Shown here: positions 1 to 12,009 of the stretch, piece by piece
How positions within the stretch are numbered: position 1 is the first letter of the stretch
Layout of the letters: each line of letters begins with the position of its first letter
DNA from: Oncomelania hupensis
Lineage: Eukaryota; Mollusca; Gastropoda; Littorinimorpha; Pomatiopsidae
DNA length: 64,000 nt
Assembly: GCA_036898135.1 (NCBI GenBank)
Contig: CM072511.1
Coordinates: forward strand, 155,232,051-155,296,050
Direction of reading: 5' to 3'
Program-made: the position numbers and the translations under genes
Notes under the pieces: generated by a model
Database searches by the model: none
What the model saw: the letters and a program-made list of their open reading frames with translations, nothing else
Told to the model about the DNA's origin: nothing

Positions 1-186
1 CCCATCCTCGTACCCTCCCCCTGCCTCATCATTTGATCGTTCCTATATTTGCCTGTTCATTTTTCATGTTTCAGTACCGCGTTTCCGCTCTATTCCTTCC
101 CCACCCCTTCTCTCGCTCTCTATCTTTTTCACTATTTTTCTTTCTTCTTCTTTACATTCTTGTTCTCCATTTCCTCCTTCCCTGTC

Positions 187-559
187 CGTCTGTCTGTCTC
201 TCTGTCTCTGTCTCTCTGTCTCTGTCTCTCTCTGTCTCTGTCTATCTCTCGTTTATTTGGATTCCAGATATTCTGTACATTTATTGTGCATTCGCACAAA
301 AGACTCTCTTATCCCTTTGTCAGTTTTTATGTCCCACTTGCTGTATACCGCTTCCGCTCCGCCATTCAACTTCGTGAGCAACAAAATAATGGGCGAAATT
401 CATGTTGAGTGCGCTTCCCGCTCCCACAAAAGCCCCTCTTCTCTCTCTCAATCTCTCTCACGCACACCACGGAATTTCACAGACGCTCCATTCACACACA
501 CACAAACGCACGCACACACACAGACCAACCCCAAATATCATACACGTCCTCTCTTTCTT

Positions 560-627
<68 letters not shown>
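187..627 (+). repeat. (CTGT)n and (CT)n microsatellites
   Basis: 187-250 is a CTGTCT mixture and 563-627 is (CT)n. A (CA)-rich patch lies at 492-522. The first 700 bases contain nothing else recognisable. Confidence 0.95.
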
Positions 628-629
<2 letters not shown>

Positions 630-630
<1 letters not shown>

Positions 631-1789
631 CGCTCGGTCGTGCGCGCGCCTTATTAATTTGTATAAGGACGAATTAATGTGTCCTACAGGGAGCTAGACG
701 AAATAATTGGTACAAACAACGATTTCAATAATCCACGCTTCATTGTCTGGGTAAAGAAAATAGATCACATGAACATCTATAAAACTGTTTGTTGTGTTTT
801 GTCTGTGGACACCTCGGGCGACCCGAGGTAAGTGATGTGTTGGCCCAACGCCTTGGGAAGCACTTGAACTGAACCGGCGCTCTGTAAGAACGATTAAATC
901 ATGTAGAGACGGCAAATCGCATCATAGGCGGCGACACCTCCCAGTCGAAGGCTCCGGATGCCGTTCGCTGAGGAAAAAAAATGACACAAGAACACTTTCA
1001 TCCTTAGTGCGATCTCAATAATCGCCAACTCTGTAGCCTAGGCTGCCAAGCCGGTTCGAATGTTTAATTGAAACCTTAACGTTCATATTTATTTTGATGA
1101 TTTTTATGCACTCTTTTAGGTGCGCTAATAATACTTATCACTTTTATTGAGTTGATGGCCTTCATAGTGCAGGTGGCATGGTTTGGCTAAAAAGAAAAAA
1201 AAAGTGTTTGCGTGGGTGGTATGTGCGTGTGTTTGTGTGTGGCTGGTTGATTGTGTATGTAAGTGTACGTAGCGATTACTTCTTTTTTAAAAATGGATGA
1301 CATTTTCTTTCCAAAAGTTTCCACGATAGATTTTTTTGTTAAAGAGGGCTCACGTGTTGTGTGGTTGGTGTGATGGATGGTTGATTGGATGGGTGTGTTT
1401 GGTAAGCTTTCCATTCATTAGTAAAACCCAGAGAACTTTGACCGCTCTTATGTATGACGTTATTAAAACGTTAGTGGCGTTCAGTACAGGGGATTTTTTT
1501 TTTCGGGTACTATGTTTTCCTCCCTCCTTTCAATAATATTCGATACAATCTATCTGATTAAGAAGAAACACTTTAAAAATCTTTCTAGTAAATTGTGCTT
1601 CAGTTGGAAGGAAGTTTTATGTTCACTATAAATAGTCCTTGGTGAGATTACACTTTTGTTTTCTTTTTTTTTCAAAAATTGGGTCGTCCTGTAAAACATG
1701 TGGAATATTTAGTACAGCCGATTGTATTGATTGGTGCAGATTGGTGCAGAAGTGGACAAAGAGCGACTTTTAGATAAGGAAAAACTTTT
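630..1789. other. No feature recognised
   Basis: No credible frame, splice pair or repeat partner was found. Short GT-rich patches lie near 1200-1260. Confidence 0.5.
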
Positions 1790-2090
1790 CCCTTATTCCA
1801 CCGCACGGACTTTAAAGATCCTGACACTCAAGTCTTAGAAGGGTGGGTGCCAGAAACAACAGTACACTCTGTATGCACTATAGGACCGTCCTGGCATGCC
1901 GCCGTAATGGTTTTCCATATACAGTTTCCAGAAAGTTTGATACATATGCCATGGATTTTCCATCGCTTTGTCCTCTCGGTGCGAACACGCTAATACGTGT
2001 TTACACAGTAGTTGATTAGAATGTCGGATTGAATATGTTCCTGCTTTTTTAACAACCATTAAAATGCCTTTCCTCATCCGTGTTAAGGGC
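1790..2090 (-). repeat. Dispersed repeat related to 32985 and 62550
   Basis: GACTTTAAAGATCCTGACACTCA and GGTGGGTGCCAGAAACAACAG are shared with the two other copies. A frame on the minus strand is not protein-like. Confidence 0.5.
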
Positions 2091-2856
2091 TGTCGTCGTA
2101 AATTTGTCGTTACAATAGTACTATATATATCACCTCCAGTTCCAGTTTGCTTTATTACTATTGTAGAATACTGTTAGGCGTTCGGGTCATTGGCCTGTGT
2201 TAAGATTTAAAGACCTTTGTTTTTCATTTGAAGTTTGTCTCTTGGAGCATTTCAAGTCAAGTCAAGAAATCTTTATTCCACAAAAACATGGGAAAATTTG
2301 TTGTGTCACAGTGCATACATGGCAAAAGAAAATAATAATACAAGACATTAGAACACCCCTCCCACAGTATAAGCTAAATACAGTCTCTCTCTCACCCGCA
2401 CATACACACATACACATCCACATCCACACACACACACACACATCTTTGTCTTTTGGTCGTTCTGCTGACGCGAAGTTTTTTCCACCGTTGTGCTGACTCT
2501 TTCATTTTTGATGTTAGAAGTACAGAAAACTACAATCTTACTTATTTTCCTTTGCTGAAGCATATTTTGTGGTGGAATATTCGATAGCTCAAAAAAAAAA
2601 AAGCAAAATTAAACTTTACACGCACTCTAGTGACCACACGTGTAAAACTTTCTGGTGACCACATTTTTACATTCGAACACATGACATCGATATTTCTGAA
2701 GACATTCACTTTCCCGCCAAAATTGTAACGACTTTACACACCACTAATTGTGGTGACCACATGTGTTAAATTTCTGCTGACCATCCAACCATTTACTACA
2801 TTCAAACAGAACGAAAGCCAGCATTGCAAACATGTACAGTGTTGCAAAGTGAAGAG

Positions 2857-2857
<1 letters not shown>

Positions 2858-2921
<64 letters not shown>
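2858..2921 (+). repeat. (ATT)n microsatellite
   Basis: About 21 ATT units next to repeat X. Confidence 0.95.
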
Positions 2922-2927
2922 GACTCA

Positions 2928-3165
2928 CCCCTGATCCAAAAAAAAAAAGATCTGCCGAAACAACCCTAGTGGTAACACTGAAGGCAGTCCACCAGCCGGT
3001 CACTTTACAATAAAGACATCCCACGCAGGGGACGCTGAGGCTACGCTCTAATTTATCGAACCCCGTTTACAAAAACAAAATAGAAGATAAACATCATAAT
3101 AAGATATCAACAAAACATACATACAAACTGCCTACATTGCTAAATAATAATATCATAGGAAGTCC
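2928..3165 (-). repeat. Repeat X copy 1
   Basis: About 230 bases match 3612-3833 and the reverse complement of 43605-43915, sharing for example CAGGGGACGCTGAGGC and TTTATCGAACCCC. It is truncated at its 3' end by the (ATT)n array. Its sense is taken from the copy at 43605, which ends in a short repeated tail. Confidence 0.7.
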
Positions 3166-3167
3166 TG

Positions 3168-3602
3168 TGGGTTCGGGCACTAAATAGAATAGACCCAACG
3201 TTTCCGGGCGTGTCGTAAAAGGCGACTAACAGGGGTGATGTTAGCACGGCATCACTGGGCGAAAGTCTTCTACACAGAAGTCACCGGTCAGGGCGGAGGA
3301 ACCTCATGTTACTACAGGTTCAACGACCACGTGCTCAGGGCCAAGGCGAGCCACACTGTATTCGTGGATTTCGGCTGTTGCCAACAGCCTGGAGAGGATT
3401 GGGCACCGCCAGGTCTTTTTTTGCCCAAGACACACTACATGATGAACTATCCACTAATTCCATACCGGATCGGTCGTCGCCCGGGTCAGCAAGGATCCCG
3501 CCTTCCGTTGGCCACCAGGACGGAGGTGATAAGTATACTACTAATGGACAATTTAGCAAGATCCGCACGAGAAACAACATCGTCATAGGAACCTGGAATG
3601 TT
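3168..3602 (+). mobile_element. 5' fragment of a LINE: leader and start of endonuclease
   Basis: The sequence ends in the frame KIRTRNNIVIGTWNV, the first strand of an AP-endonuclease domain (GTWNV), and then breaks into TTACATTACATTA. The leader contains the motif CGTGTCGTAAAAGGCGACTAA. The same LINE family's 3' part is 230 bases away in opposite orientation (copy A). Confidence 0.6.
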
Positions 3603-3833
3603 ACATTACATTACATTATTATTGCTTTAGGTCCAGCGGACTCTTCCGAGCCAAATCAGGACCGGACAACCCCTGATCCGCATAAAAGATCTTCTGAAAC
3701 AACCCTAGTGGAAAAACTGAAAGCTCTCCACCAGCCAGTCACTTTACAATAAAGACATCCCATGCAGGGGACGCTGAGGCTGTACTCTAATTTATCGAAC
3801 CCCAGTTTACAAAAACAAAATAGAATACAAACA
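3603..3833 (-). repeat. Repeat X copy 2 with (TTACA)n tail
   Basis: This is the reverse complement of the sequence at 43680-43915, with its tail represented by TTACATTACATTA at 3600-3615. It shares GTCCAGCGGACTCTTCCGAG and ACCAGCCAGTCACTTTACAA. The short tandem tail suggests a SINE or a LINE 3' end. Confidence 0.7.
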
Positions 3834-5108
3834 TCCTATCCTATCCTGTCCCGTAACCCTGAGGTCGTAGGGGCACCACAGATGATCGTTTAACCAGCAT
3901 ACTCCATCTTTCTCTGTCCTCAGCAGCCCTGATGGATTCGCTCAGTGTCAAACCAGTCCATTCTCGAATGTTGTCCTCCCACCTCTTTTTCGGTCTCCCT
4001 CTTCTTCTACCTCCTTGCACTGTGCCTTGCAGAATAGTCTTTGCAAGGCCTGATGATCTGGTGACGTGGCCATACCATTGGAGTTTCCGTTTCTTTACCA
4101 CTGTGAGCAGGTCATCGTGTTGTCCAATGGCTTGTGTGATGGTCTGTCGGACGTCGTCGTTGGTGATGTGTTGGGTATAGGAAATGCCCAGAAGTCTTCT
4201 GTAGCACTTCATCTCAATGCTTTGCATTTTTTGTTGGAGATCTGCTGTGAGGGTCCATGCTTCGCAAGCATATAGGAAGATGGAGATGACAAGGGAGCGC
4301 CGCAGTCTTACTTTGGTATGTAGTGATGGTCCTTTCTTTCCAAATGGGCTTCAACCTTGTCAGGGCAGCAGTTGTTTGTGCGATTCTGAAGAGGACTTCC
4401 TGTCGGGACCCATTGTCTGATACAATGGCTCCTAAATATTTGAAGCTATGCACTGTGTTAAGGGGATTGGCCTTGGACTTTGATGTCCGTGTTGATGCCA
4501 TTGGTATTGTTGGTCATCATTTTGGTCTTCTCTGCACTTATTTCCATTCCATAAGCTCTGGAGGTGGTGCCAAGCCTCTGTACCAGCTGTTCAAGTTCAT
4601 GTTCCTCTCCAGCCAATCCATCAATGTCATCCGCAAAACGAAGATTGGAGATTGCTCTACCCCCTATGCTGACTGTGCCTTCATGATCTGCAAGAGCATC
4701 TGACATGATGCGCTCTAGGAAGATGTTGAAGAGTGTTGGAGAGAGTAGGCATCCTTGACGCACACCGATTGTTGTTCTGAACCAGTTCCCGATGGCGCTA
4801 TTGTGGAGGACTGCACTGGTAGCCTTGTCATACAGGCTTTTGATGACTTCAATAATTTTAGGGCTGATGTTGTACACTTTCATTGTTGCCCATAGAACTG
4901 CATGCCAGGCTCGGTCAAACGCCTTTTTGAAGTCTATGAACACATGATATAGATGTTGTTGGTGCTGTAGGTATTTCTCACAGATTATTCTGAGGTTGAA
5001 AATCTGTTCAGTTGTACTTCGCCCTGCCCTGAATCCTGCTTGTTCTTCAGCTATGATTTGTTCAGCTTGGGGTTTCAACCTGTTGAGTATTATTTTCAGG
5101 AGGACCTT
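3834..5108 (-). mobile_element. Non-LTR retrotransposon copy A, 5'-truncated, (TCCTA)n tail
   Basis: Three overlapping minus frames (4458-5078, 4214-4501, 3841-4227) encode reverse transcriptase pieces broken by frameshifts. Visible are the finger motif EEQAGFRAGRSTTEQI, VFIDFKKAFDR, GVRQGCLLSPTLFN and FADDIDGLAGEE (FADD in place of YADD), then the C-terminal [11 protein letters not shown]. The 3' end is a TCCTATCC-type repeat. RT features resemble RTE-like elements, but the clade is not settled. This is the longest RT copy of the family in the window. Confidence 0.85.
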
Positions 5109-6441
5109 AAGCTTAGACAGTAAAGCAATAAAATTAGCACTAGGGGTCCCAATTCATACAAAAACCACAGAGGCCTATACACTTTCAGGAGTTATTCCTC
5201 TTGATGAATGGCGAAAGTTATCAAGTGCCAAATACATAGTTAAGTAAGAGCAAATGCAGTCAACAACAGTACTGACGAAGAACTGTTCATACGATCTGAT
5301 TTAGATTTTCCTAAACAAGCCCAAAAAGTGCACTCCTTTACAACAATAGGAACCTTTACAAAAGATTTGATTCAAATTGTTTTAACGTATATTGAGTGTT
5401 TACATAAAACTATTATTTCACCAGTACCTATGTGGGAATTAGAAAAAGCTAAATATGATATCTGTTACTGTAATGAAAATAAAAACCACAACCCTCTGCT
5501 TACTGTAATTGAGGTTCGACATCATATACGTGAGAAGTATTCTGGTCAACTGAAAATATATACTGATGGATCTGTTCTTCACACAGATGAAGCAGGAGCT
5601 GCGTTTGTAATACCGGATTTAAATATATCAAAATCATATTATTTAGGGAAAGGATATTCGATTTTCACTACTGAATTAATTGCTATATTATTATTAATGG
5701 CTCTAAATACAATTTCTAATCTTTCTGTGAGTATGTTCAGCGTTGTTTTATGCGTAGATTCTATGTCAGTTTTACAAGCATTGAATTCAGATAATAATGG
5801 TGAAAGAAAAGAAATTATTTTGGAAATTAAAAATATTATTCACAGTTTGATAACTAATGGCACTCAGGTGAATTTTGTCTGGATTCCCTCACATAGTGGT
5901 TTCCTTTATAATGATTGGGCTGATCGGGCTGCAAAACTTGGTGCTTCAAATATTAATTCTGAAACAATAAAAATACCGTTGTCTTCTAAAGAAATTCAAA
6001 AATCTATAGAAAATAAATTTGTAAAAGAGATTAAACTTAATTGCAACTATAATAAACCTTGTGGAATTGCTAGGTCAGTTTCAAGCATGGCACATAGAAT
6101 AATATTAAACTCCATTAAAACCAAATATTGTAAAAATGTGAAATGCATATGTGGTGAATCTATTTCACTGAAACATGTATTATTTCAATGCAGTAATATG
6201 CGTCCATTTTTGCCAAATGATGCTTCTATTATCGATTCCATTGATAACATAAGCTTTGATGTAAGCGTTAGATTAGCAAAAGCTTTTATTGATTCTCCAG
6301 TTGCTCAATTTATATAATTATGTATTTTATATGTATGTATGTATGTATGTATGTATCTGGTGTAAATGTGTGTGAATGCGTGCGTACGTCTTATCATCTC
6401 GATGAAGAAGACGTTAATAAAACAACCAACCAACCAAATAA
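5109..6441 (+). mobile_element. I-like LINE 3' portion with RNase H domain, copy 1
   Basis: The element joins copy A directly at about 5108. It starts in the frame LALGVPIHTKTTEAY (5133-5247) and shifts frame before 5328. It ends with a GTAT repeat, AATAAA and an ACCAACCAACCAA tail at about 6440. The copy at 53608-54900 is homologous. An RNase H after the RT is a hallmark of the I clade of non-LTR elements, which includes Nimbus of the snail Biomphalaria. Confidence 0.8.
5328..6317 (+). CDS. LINE-encoded RNase H domain, C-terminal ORF2 fragment
   Basis: The 329-codon frame lacks its true start. RNase HI residues are all present: TDGS at residues ~80-83, TELIAI (Glu), CVDSM (Asp) and DWADRAAK (Asp). 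A downstream CKNVKCICGE...H...C segment resembles the CCHC motif that follows RNase H in I-like elements. The lack of internal stops over 330 codons suggests a fairly young copy. The 5' frameshift and missing RT show that it is not autonomous. Confidence 0.82.
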   Translation: MHSFTTIGTFTKDLIQIVLTYIECLHKTIISPVPMWELEKAKYDICYCNENKNHNPLLTVIEVRHHIREKYSGQLKIYTDGSVLHTDEAGAAFVIPDLNISKSYYLGKGYSIFTTELIAILLLMALNTISNLSVSMFSVVLCVDSMSVLQALNSDNNGERKEIILEIKNIIHSLITNGTQVNFVWIPSHSGFLYNDWADRAAKLGASNINSETIKIPLSSKEIQKSIENKFVKEIKLNCNYNKPCGIARSVSSMAHRIILNSIKTKYCKNVKCICGESISLKHVLFQCSNMRPFLPNDASIIDSIDNISFDVSVRLAKAFIDSPVAQFI

Positions 6442-7044
6442 GCTACGTTTTAAATGGCTTGGCGAGATTGCATTTTTACACGGGTTCCGTGGCGATTTGG
6501 AACACTTTTGAATGCTTGCCATTTTGTTTTTTATTTAGTTATAGACTAAACTATAAGCAACATGCTGAAAAATGAAACAGACGCCCAAACTTAGCCAAGC
6601 GATTCGTGACATTTGTGGAAAAAATGAAAGTGACTATACCTACAGTCAGCTCCTACCCTTCTCGAATCAATTAACAACAGCTTGGGCATTAAACACGAAA
6701 GTAACACAGGTGAGTCAAAAGTATTTACCTGTTTGAGAGTAAAAGAACTTGGTCTCACACACATACACATACACACGCACACACACACGCATGCACACAC
6801 ACCCACACACACATAGGACAGAAAAAGAAGAAATTTGCTCTCAATGTGGGACAGGATTTTATTAGGCTTAGTTTCTCTGAGCTGTCATACAGTTGCATGG
6901 AAGCTGTCGTAGATCTTTGAGTAATTTTGAGAAGTGAAAGTCCCTGATCATATTCAAAAGAAATGTTTTGTATGTGGGAGAAAAACAGAACACACACCAA
7001 AAAAAAGGAAAAGTTGCGTCTCTGTTAATGTGCTGCCTCATTGG

Positions 7045-7308
7045 GGTTCATGGTGATGATGATAATGAGGATGATGATGATGAGGAGGAGAACGAGGATG
7101 ATGGCGGTGGTGTTGGTGATGATGATAATAATCATGATGGTGGTTGAGTTGGTGGTGGTGGTGGTGGTGGCGATGGTGATGGTAATGCCGATGATAAAGG
7201 AAGAAGAAGAAGAAGAGGGGGAGATGTGGTGTTCTTAGTTTCTCTCTCTCCCTCTCTCTCTCTCTCTCACTCTCACTCTCTCTCTCACCTCTCTCTCTCA
7301 CCTCTCTC

Positions 7309-7373
<65 letters not shown>

Positions 7374-7466
7374 CTAGACTTCCTCATCGTGTTCCTCATC
7401 TTCAGTTTAATGGGATCGGGATGGGTGAGGGATAGAGCGTGGGGTGGGTGGGTGGGTGGGTGGGGG
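7045..7466 (+). repeat. (GAT)n, (GGT)n, (CT)n and (GGGT)n block
   Basis: Interrupted GAT/GGT triplets (7045-7200), (CT)n (7226-7371) and GGGT repeats (7439-7466). Confidence 0.95.
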
Positions 7467-7492
7467 TTTGGTGGATGTAAAATAAACACGCA

Positions 7493-9202
7493 TTTTTTAA
7501 ATTATTTTTTTTTTTTGGTGAACCTCAGTTGGCAGGCCAAGCTTTTTTTTTTCCTTTTGTTTTAATTGAAATAAGGGAGTGCTAGGGTATGCTTCGTTTT
7601 GTAAACAAGATGGAAACAATTGTAAGAACCTGGCAACTGCTGCACGTACTGTTATGTATTCTAAAATTCTAATTGGAGAATTCCCTAACCTCTGACAAAT
7701 ATCTCCATAAGAAACCATGCCAAAGCCATCGACTACATCTCTTATATAAGTATAACCCCCCTCCCCCCCTCCCACAACCCAGTCCTCGAAATACAGAACG
7801 TTTCCCGCGTATTTTACATTTACATTATTCCATAACCTAGAGCAAATGTTGTCAGTGTAGTGTTTGTTATTATCTAGCCACGTTTGTATTACCTTTCTCC
7901 AAAATCTAGATGTCACTTTATTTAACCCTTTAAATAAGTTACTTGAAGTATTTGAGAAAAAGCATGCAAAATTACCACCAAAGTGCGAAAACAGCAAAGT
8001 GGGAGTGACAGTCCATCTTTCATGCGGTGAGGTCTTAAATAGTTTTGTTACCCACTGGAGTATAAAAGAGATCTGCAATTGTCTTATATCTATCATGTTT
8101 ACCCCTCCGTTTTCAACACTGTCACATAAAACAGTTCTTTTCACTTTCTCAAATGCTCTTCGGTTACAGTCTTTTTTACGCCACAAAAATTTGTACAGCA
8201 AAGTATTCACTTCATTGAGAACACAGTCTAGGGCAATAAATGCTTGCATAATGTATACGAATTGTGAAATTAAAAAGGTTTTTATAATACAAAATTTTCC
8301 CATGATACTTTGATTTCTCCTTTCCCATGTAGCAATCAATCTTTTAATTGTAACTAGTCTATCTGCCCAGTTCTGCATAATAAGAGAAGCAGTATTACTG
8401 TTAGAAAAACATACACCAAGAATTTTTAATTGATTTTTCCATCTAAAATCTAGAGGTGTATCAGAAGAACTTTTTTTTACTTCCAAGCCACATGGCTTCT
8501 GATTTTTCTTTATTCATGTATAAACCCGAGAACTCTGAAAATTGTTGAATGGTTAATATTGCATGATGCATATCCTGTTCTCCTGATAGAAATAAGGTTA
8601 TATCATCGGCGTATAAAGCAATCTTAACAACATCTTCAACGTAAATGTTATTTATTTTCCATTTTTGTATGCCTTTAATTTTTTTCATATTTCTAAATTT
8701 ACTTGCAAAAATTTCTACTGCCAGAATAAAGGCTAGAGGTGAAAAAGGACAACCCTGCCTAATACCAGAATCAACCTGGAAGTATTCAGTCATCCAGCCA
8801 CAGTACTGGATGCAGCTCTGAGTACTGCACATTTAAAACTCGAACCCATTTTATAAAATCTGGGCCAAAACCAAATTTTTTAAAAGCACACAACATGTAA
8901 TCTTTAGAGATACTGTCAAAAGCTTGCGAGTAATCTACAGTTACAAGTAATCCCGGTTTACTTTGTTCATTTAGTTGCTCAATAACATCATCAATAAGAC
9001 AAAGCAGTGTCGCAACATTTCATCCTTTGATATACCCTACTTGATCTAAGCTAATAATGTCACTAATAACATAATTTAAACGACACGCTAAACATTTTGC
9101 CAACAGTTTATAGTCGGTATTTGTTAAGGAGATAGGTCTCCAGTTGTTTAGTTCATTTCTGGGAAGATCTTTACCTTTGTGTATCAATGTAATAACTGCC
9201 TC
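7493..9202 (-). mobile_element. L1/Tx1-like LINE copy, 5'-truncated
   Basis: The frames 7497-8486 and 8461-8832 (minus) and shorter pieces to 9202 encode reverse transcriptase. IRQGCPFSPLAF and ALYADDITLF mark the palm. The downstream domain NWADRLVTIKRLIATW, LYKFLWRKK and ENGGVNMIDI is typical of the L1/Tx1 group. The 3' end is an A-run on the coding strand (7501-7516). The upstream part contains SLTNTDYKLLAKCLA with stops. It abuts LINE copy B at a shared CTCTTC. Confidence 0.8.
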
Positions 9203-10770
9203 TTCAACATCTTCCTAGAGCGCACGTCATGTCAGATGCCCTAAAGGCTATGCCAGACTAGAAACAGAATCACTGATTCGCTGCAATTCAAATCAAAAAT
9301 CACGATGATTCTCCCTGCATCAAGTGTGTCATACCGCGAAACACGAGTCACAAGAATCAGCTTCAGCAGCGATTCGTACTGATTCACAGATTTAGAACGT
9401 GCTCTAAAGTCGGGAATCATGATTCGTCATTCATTCCGTGTCAGACAATGGGAAGCAAGAGCTAGATCAGGTGATTAGTAGGGGGAGAGGAGGGGAACAA
9501 CCACTGACCTATATTCACACCAATATGGCGGCAACGAAGGCAACTGGAGCTCTTCCTCCTCCAATTCATTCAAAAGTCCATGGTAGTACTATGCCCCATA
9601 AATATTTCTTCTTTCGATCCACGGTTTTACCCACCATTTTCGTTTTCGTTTTTCTCTTGAAGTAGAACAGACGCTGCATCACAAACTAAAATTGATTCTT
9701 CGTCACTGCTAGAATCCATCTCGATGCGCGCCAGGAATGGCAACTCTTGCACACTTTCTCTGACTCATGATTTTCTGTGAGTCTGTGTAAGTGTGGCAAG
9801 GCTGATTGTGAAACAGCGTAATTCTGATTCGCTCTGAAACAGGTTTCTAGCTGAATGGCTGAATCATGATTCGAGTAAAATCGTGATTCTTTGAATAAGT
9901 CTGGCATCAGCTTTACAGATCACGAAGGCACAATCAGCATTAGGGGTAGAGCAATATCCAATTTTCGTTTTGCGGATGACATTGATGGATTGGCTGGAGA
10001 GGAACAAGAACTTGAACAGCTGGTACAGAGGCTTGCCACCACCTCCAGAGCTTATGAAATGGAAATAACTGCAGAGAAGACCAAAATGATGACCAACAAC
10101 ACGAATGGCATCAACACGGGCATCAAAGTCCAAGGCCAATCCCTCAACACAGTGCATAGCTTCAAATATTTAGGAGCCATTGTATCAGACGATGGTTCTC
10201 GACAGGAAGTCCTCTCCAGGATCGCACAAACAACTGCTGCCCTGACAAGGTTGAAGCCCATTTGGAAAGACAGGACCCCAAGTCTACATTCCAAGGTAAG
10301 GCTGCTGTGCTCCCTTGTCATCTCCATCTTCCTTTACGTTTGCGAAACATGGGCCCTCACAGCAGATCTACAACGACGAATACAAAGCATGGAGATGGGG
10401 TGCCACAGAAGACTTCTGGGCATTTCCTATACCCAGCACACCCCCAACGATGAAGTCTGACAGACCATCACACAAGTCATTGGACAACACGATTACCTGC
10501 TCACAGTGGTGAAGAAACGGAAACTCCGACGGTATGACCACGTCACCAGATCATCAGGCCTTGCAATGACCATCCTGCAAGGCACAGTGCAAGGAGGTCG
10601 AAGAAGAGGGAGACCGAAAAAGAGGTGGGAGGACCACATTTGAGAATGGGCTGGTTTGACACTGAGCGAGGCCATGAGGGTTGCTGAGGACAGAGAAAGA
10701 TGGAGTATGCTGGTTAAACGATCATCTGTGGTGCCCCTACGACCTCCGAGTTATGGGATAGTATAGAATT
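9200..10770 (+). mobile_element. (TCCTA)-tail LINE copy B, split by a TIR element
   Basis: Bases 9203-9240 (CTTCCTAGAGCGC) and 9905 onward (ACAGATCACGAAGGCACAAT) are adjacent in copy A (minus strand 4650-4740). The 9891-10460 frame reads FRFADDIDGLAGEEQELE and MEITAEKTKMM, with frameshifts later. The 3' end is a decayed GGGATAGTATAG. The intervening 9246-9911 is a separate element. Confidence 0.82.
9246..9911. mobile_element. Non-autonomous DNA transposon with TIRs, GATTC-rich
   Basis: The insert splits LINE copy B. Its ends GGCTATGCCAGACT and AGTCTGGCATCAGC are inverted, with a ten-base identical core ATGCCAGACT followed by a degenerate AGAATCAC. The flanks CCCTAAAG and GCTTTACAG both resemble the LINE consensus GCTCTTGCAG, suggesting an 8-9 base target duplication. 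The interior carries many TGATTC and GAATCATGATTC motifs near both ends. No transposase is visible. Family not assigned. Confidence 0.6.
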
Positions 10771-11795
10771 TCCTCCATCACATTGTCAAGAAAAGCATGG
10801 TTAAAATATGGTACAATCCAAAAGCTGGATGTTTAGGGTCCAGGAGGCATGTTGGTCCCTCATGAGGGGTTGATGCTTGTTTACATGACAGGCAGGTATG
10901 TTCAATAAACAGAATATTTTTTCATAGACAATAATCAGATTTTTTTTTAATACACAGACAAATCCACTAAAAGAATTCGAGAATTGTTTGTTTATTTCCA
11001 GGATTCCAGCCATTCAGGTTGAGTGGTTTCATATTGTATGCAAAATATGAATTTTAAACAAAAGAAAGGACAAACAAGCAAAATATAATCAACTTATAAT
11101 CTTTTTTTTCATATTGAGAGGCAAGACTTAAAACTTTAGACAAAAGTCCAAGTAAATCACAGTCCTGTACACTTCTTATTCTAATGAACTTCTCATATTC
11201 TTAGTTATACAATGAAATCAATTGATAAAGAAAAAGATGCTTACTTTTTCTTCAGGAAATCAAACACAATCTGTGCAGTCGCCATGTTGATAGGCAGAGC
11301 AGTTTCGCAACGTAGTCACGAACTAGATCTACAAGAAAACGAAAACCAAACTAATTTCATTAGCAATTTATTCCCTCTGCAGAGAAAATTACCAGCCTCC
11401 TTACATTTTGCAGCACATATTAACTACAATAACAGTCAGTAGTCAATAAAACATGTGTGAAGCCATGTAAAATCATGTTGCTGTTGTATCAATTTTTATT
11501 CATCAGATTAACATAAGTTGTATTGATGTAACATAAACAATTTACTAAATCTACCATGCGCACATCATAGATATTTTTCACATTATCAAACCATAAAAAT
11601 CATACTACTGACATACACATACACTTTTAACAACATGCATTCCCTTATAACAATTAGTTAACATTAAGAAACAAAATTAAAAAAAAAAGTGTAACTTTCA
11701 ACTTCACCTGTGAGGAACGAAGTACTTATAAATGTCATTTTGCGTCTTACAGAAAGTTGAAGTTGGGCCTCCAAGCCCCCACCCCCCCCCACCCC
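10771..11795. other. No feature recognised
   Basis: AT-rich sequence with only short frames. I see no match to other parts of the window. Confidence 0.5.
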
Positions 11796-11801
11796 CATAA
11801 A

Positions 11802-11880
<79 letters not shown>

Positions 11881-11930
11881 GTAAAAAGAAATAAAATAAA
11901 TAAATAAAAAAAATAATAAAGAAAAAATAA

Positions 11931-12009
<79 letters not shown>
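11796..12009 (+). repeat. Paired (AAT)n microsatellites
   Basis: Two AAT arrays (11796-11880 and 11930-12009) separated by an A-rich spacer. Confidence 0.95.
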
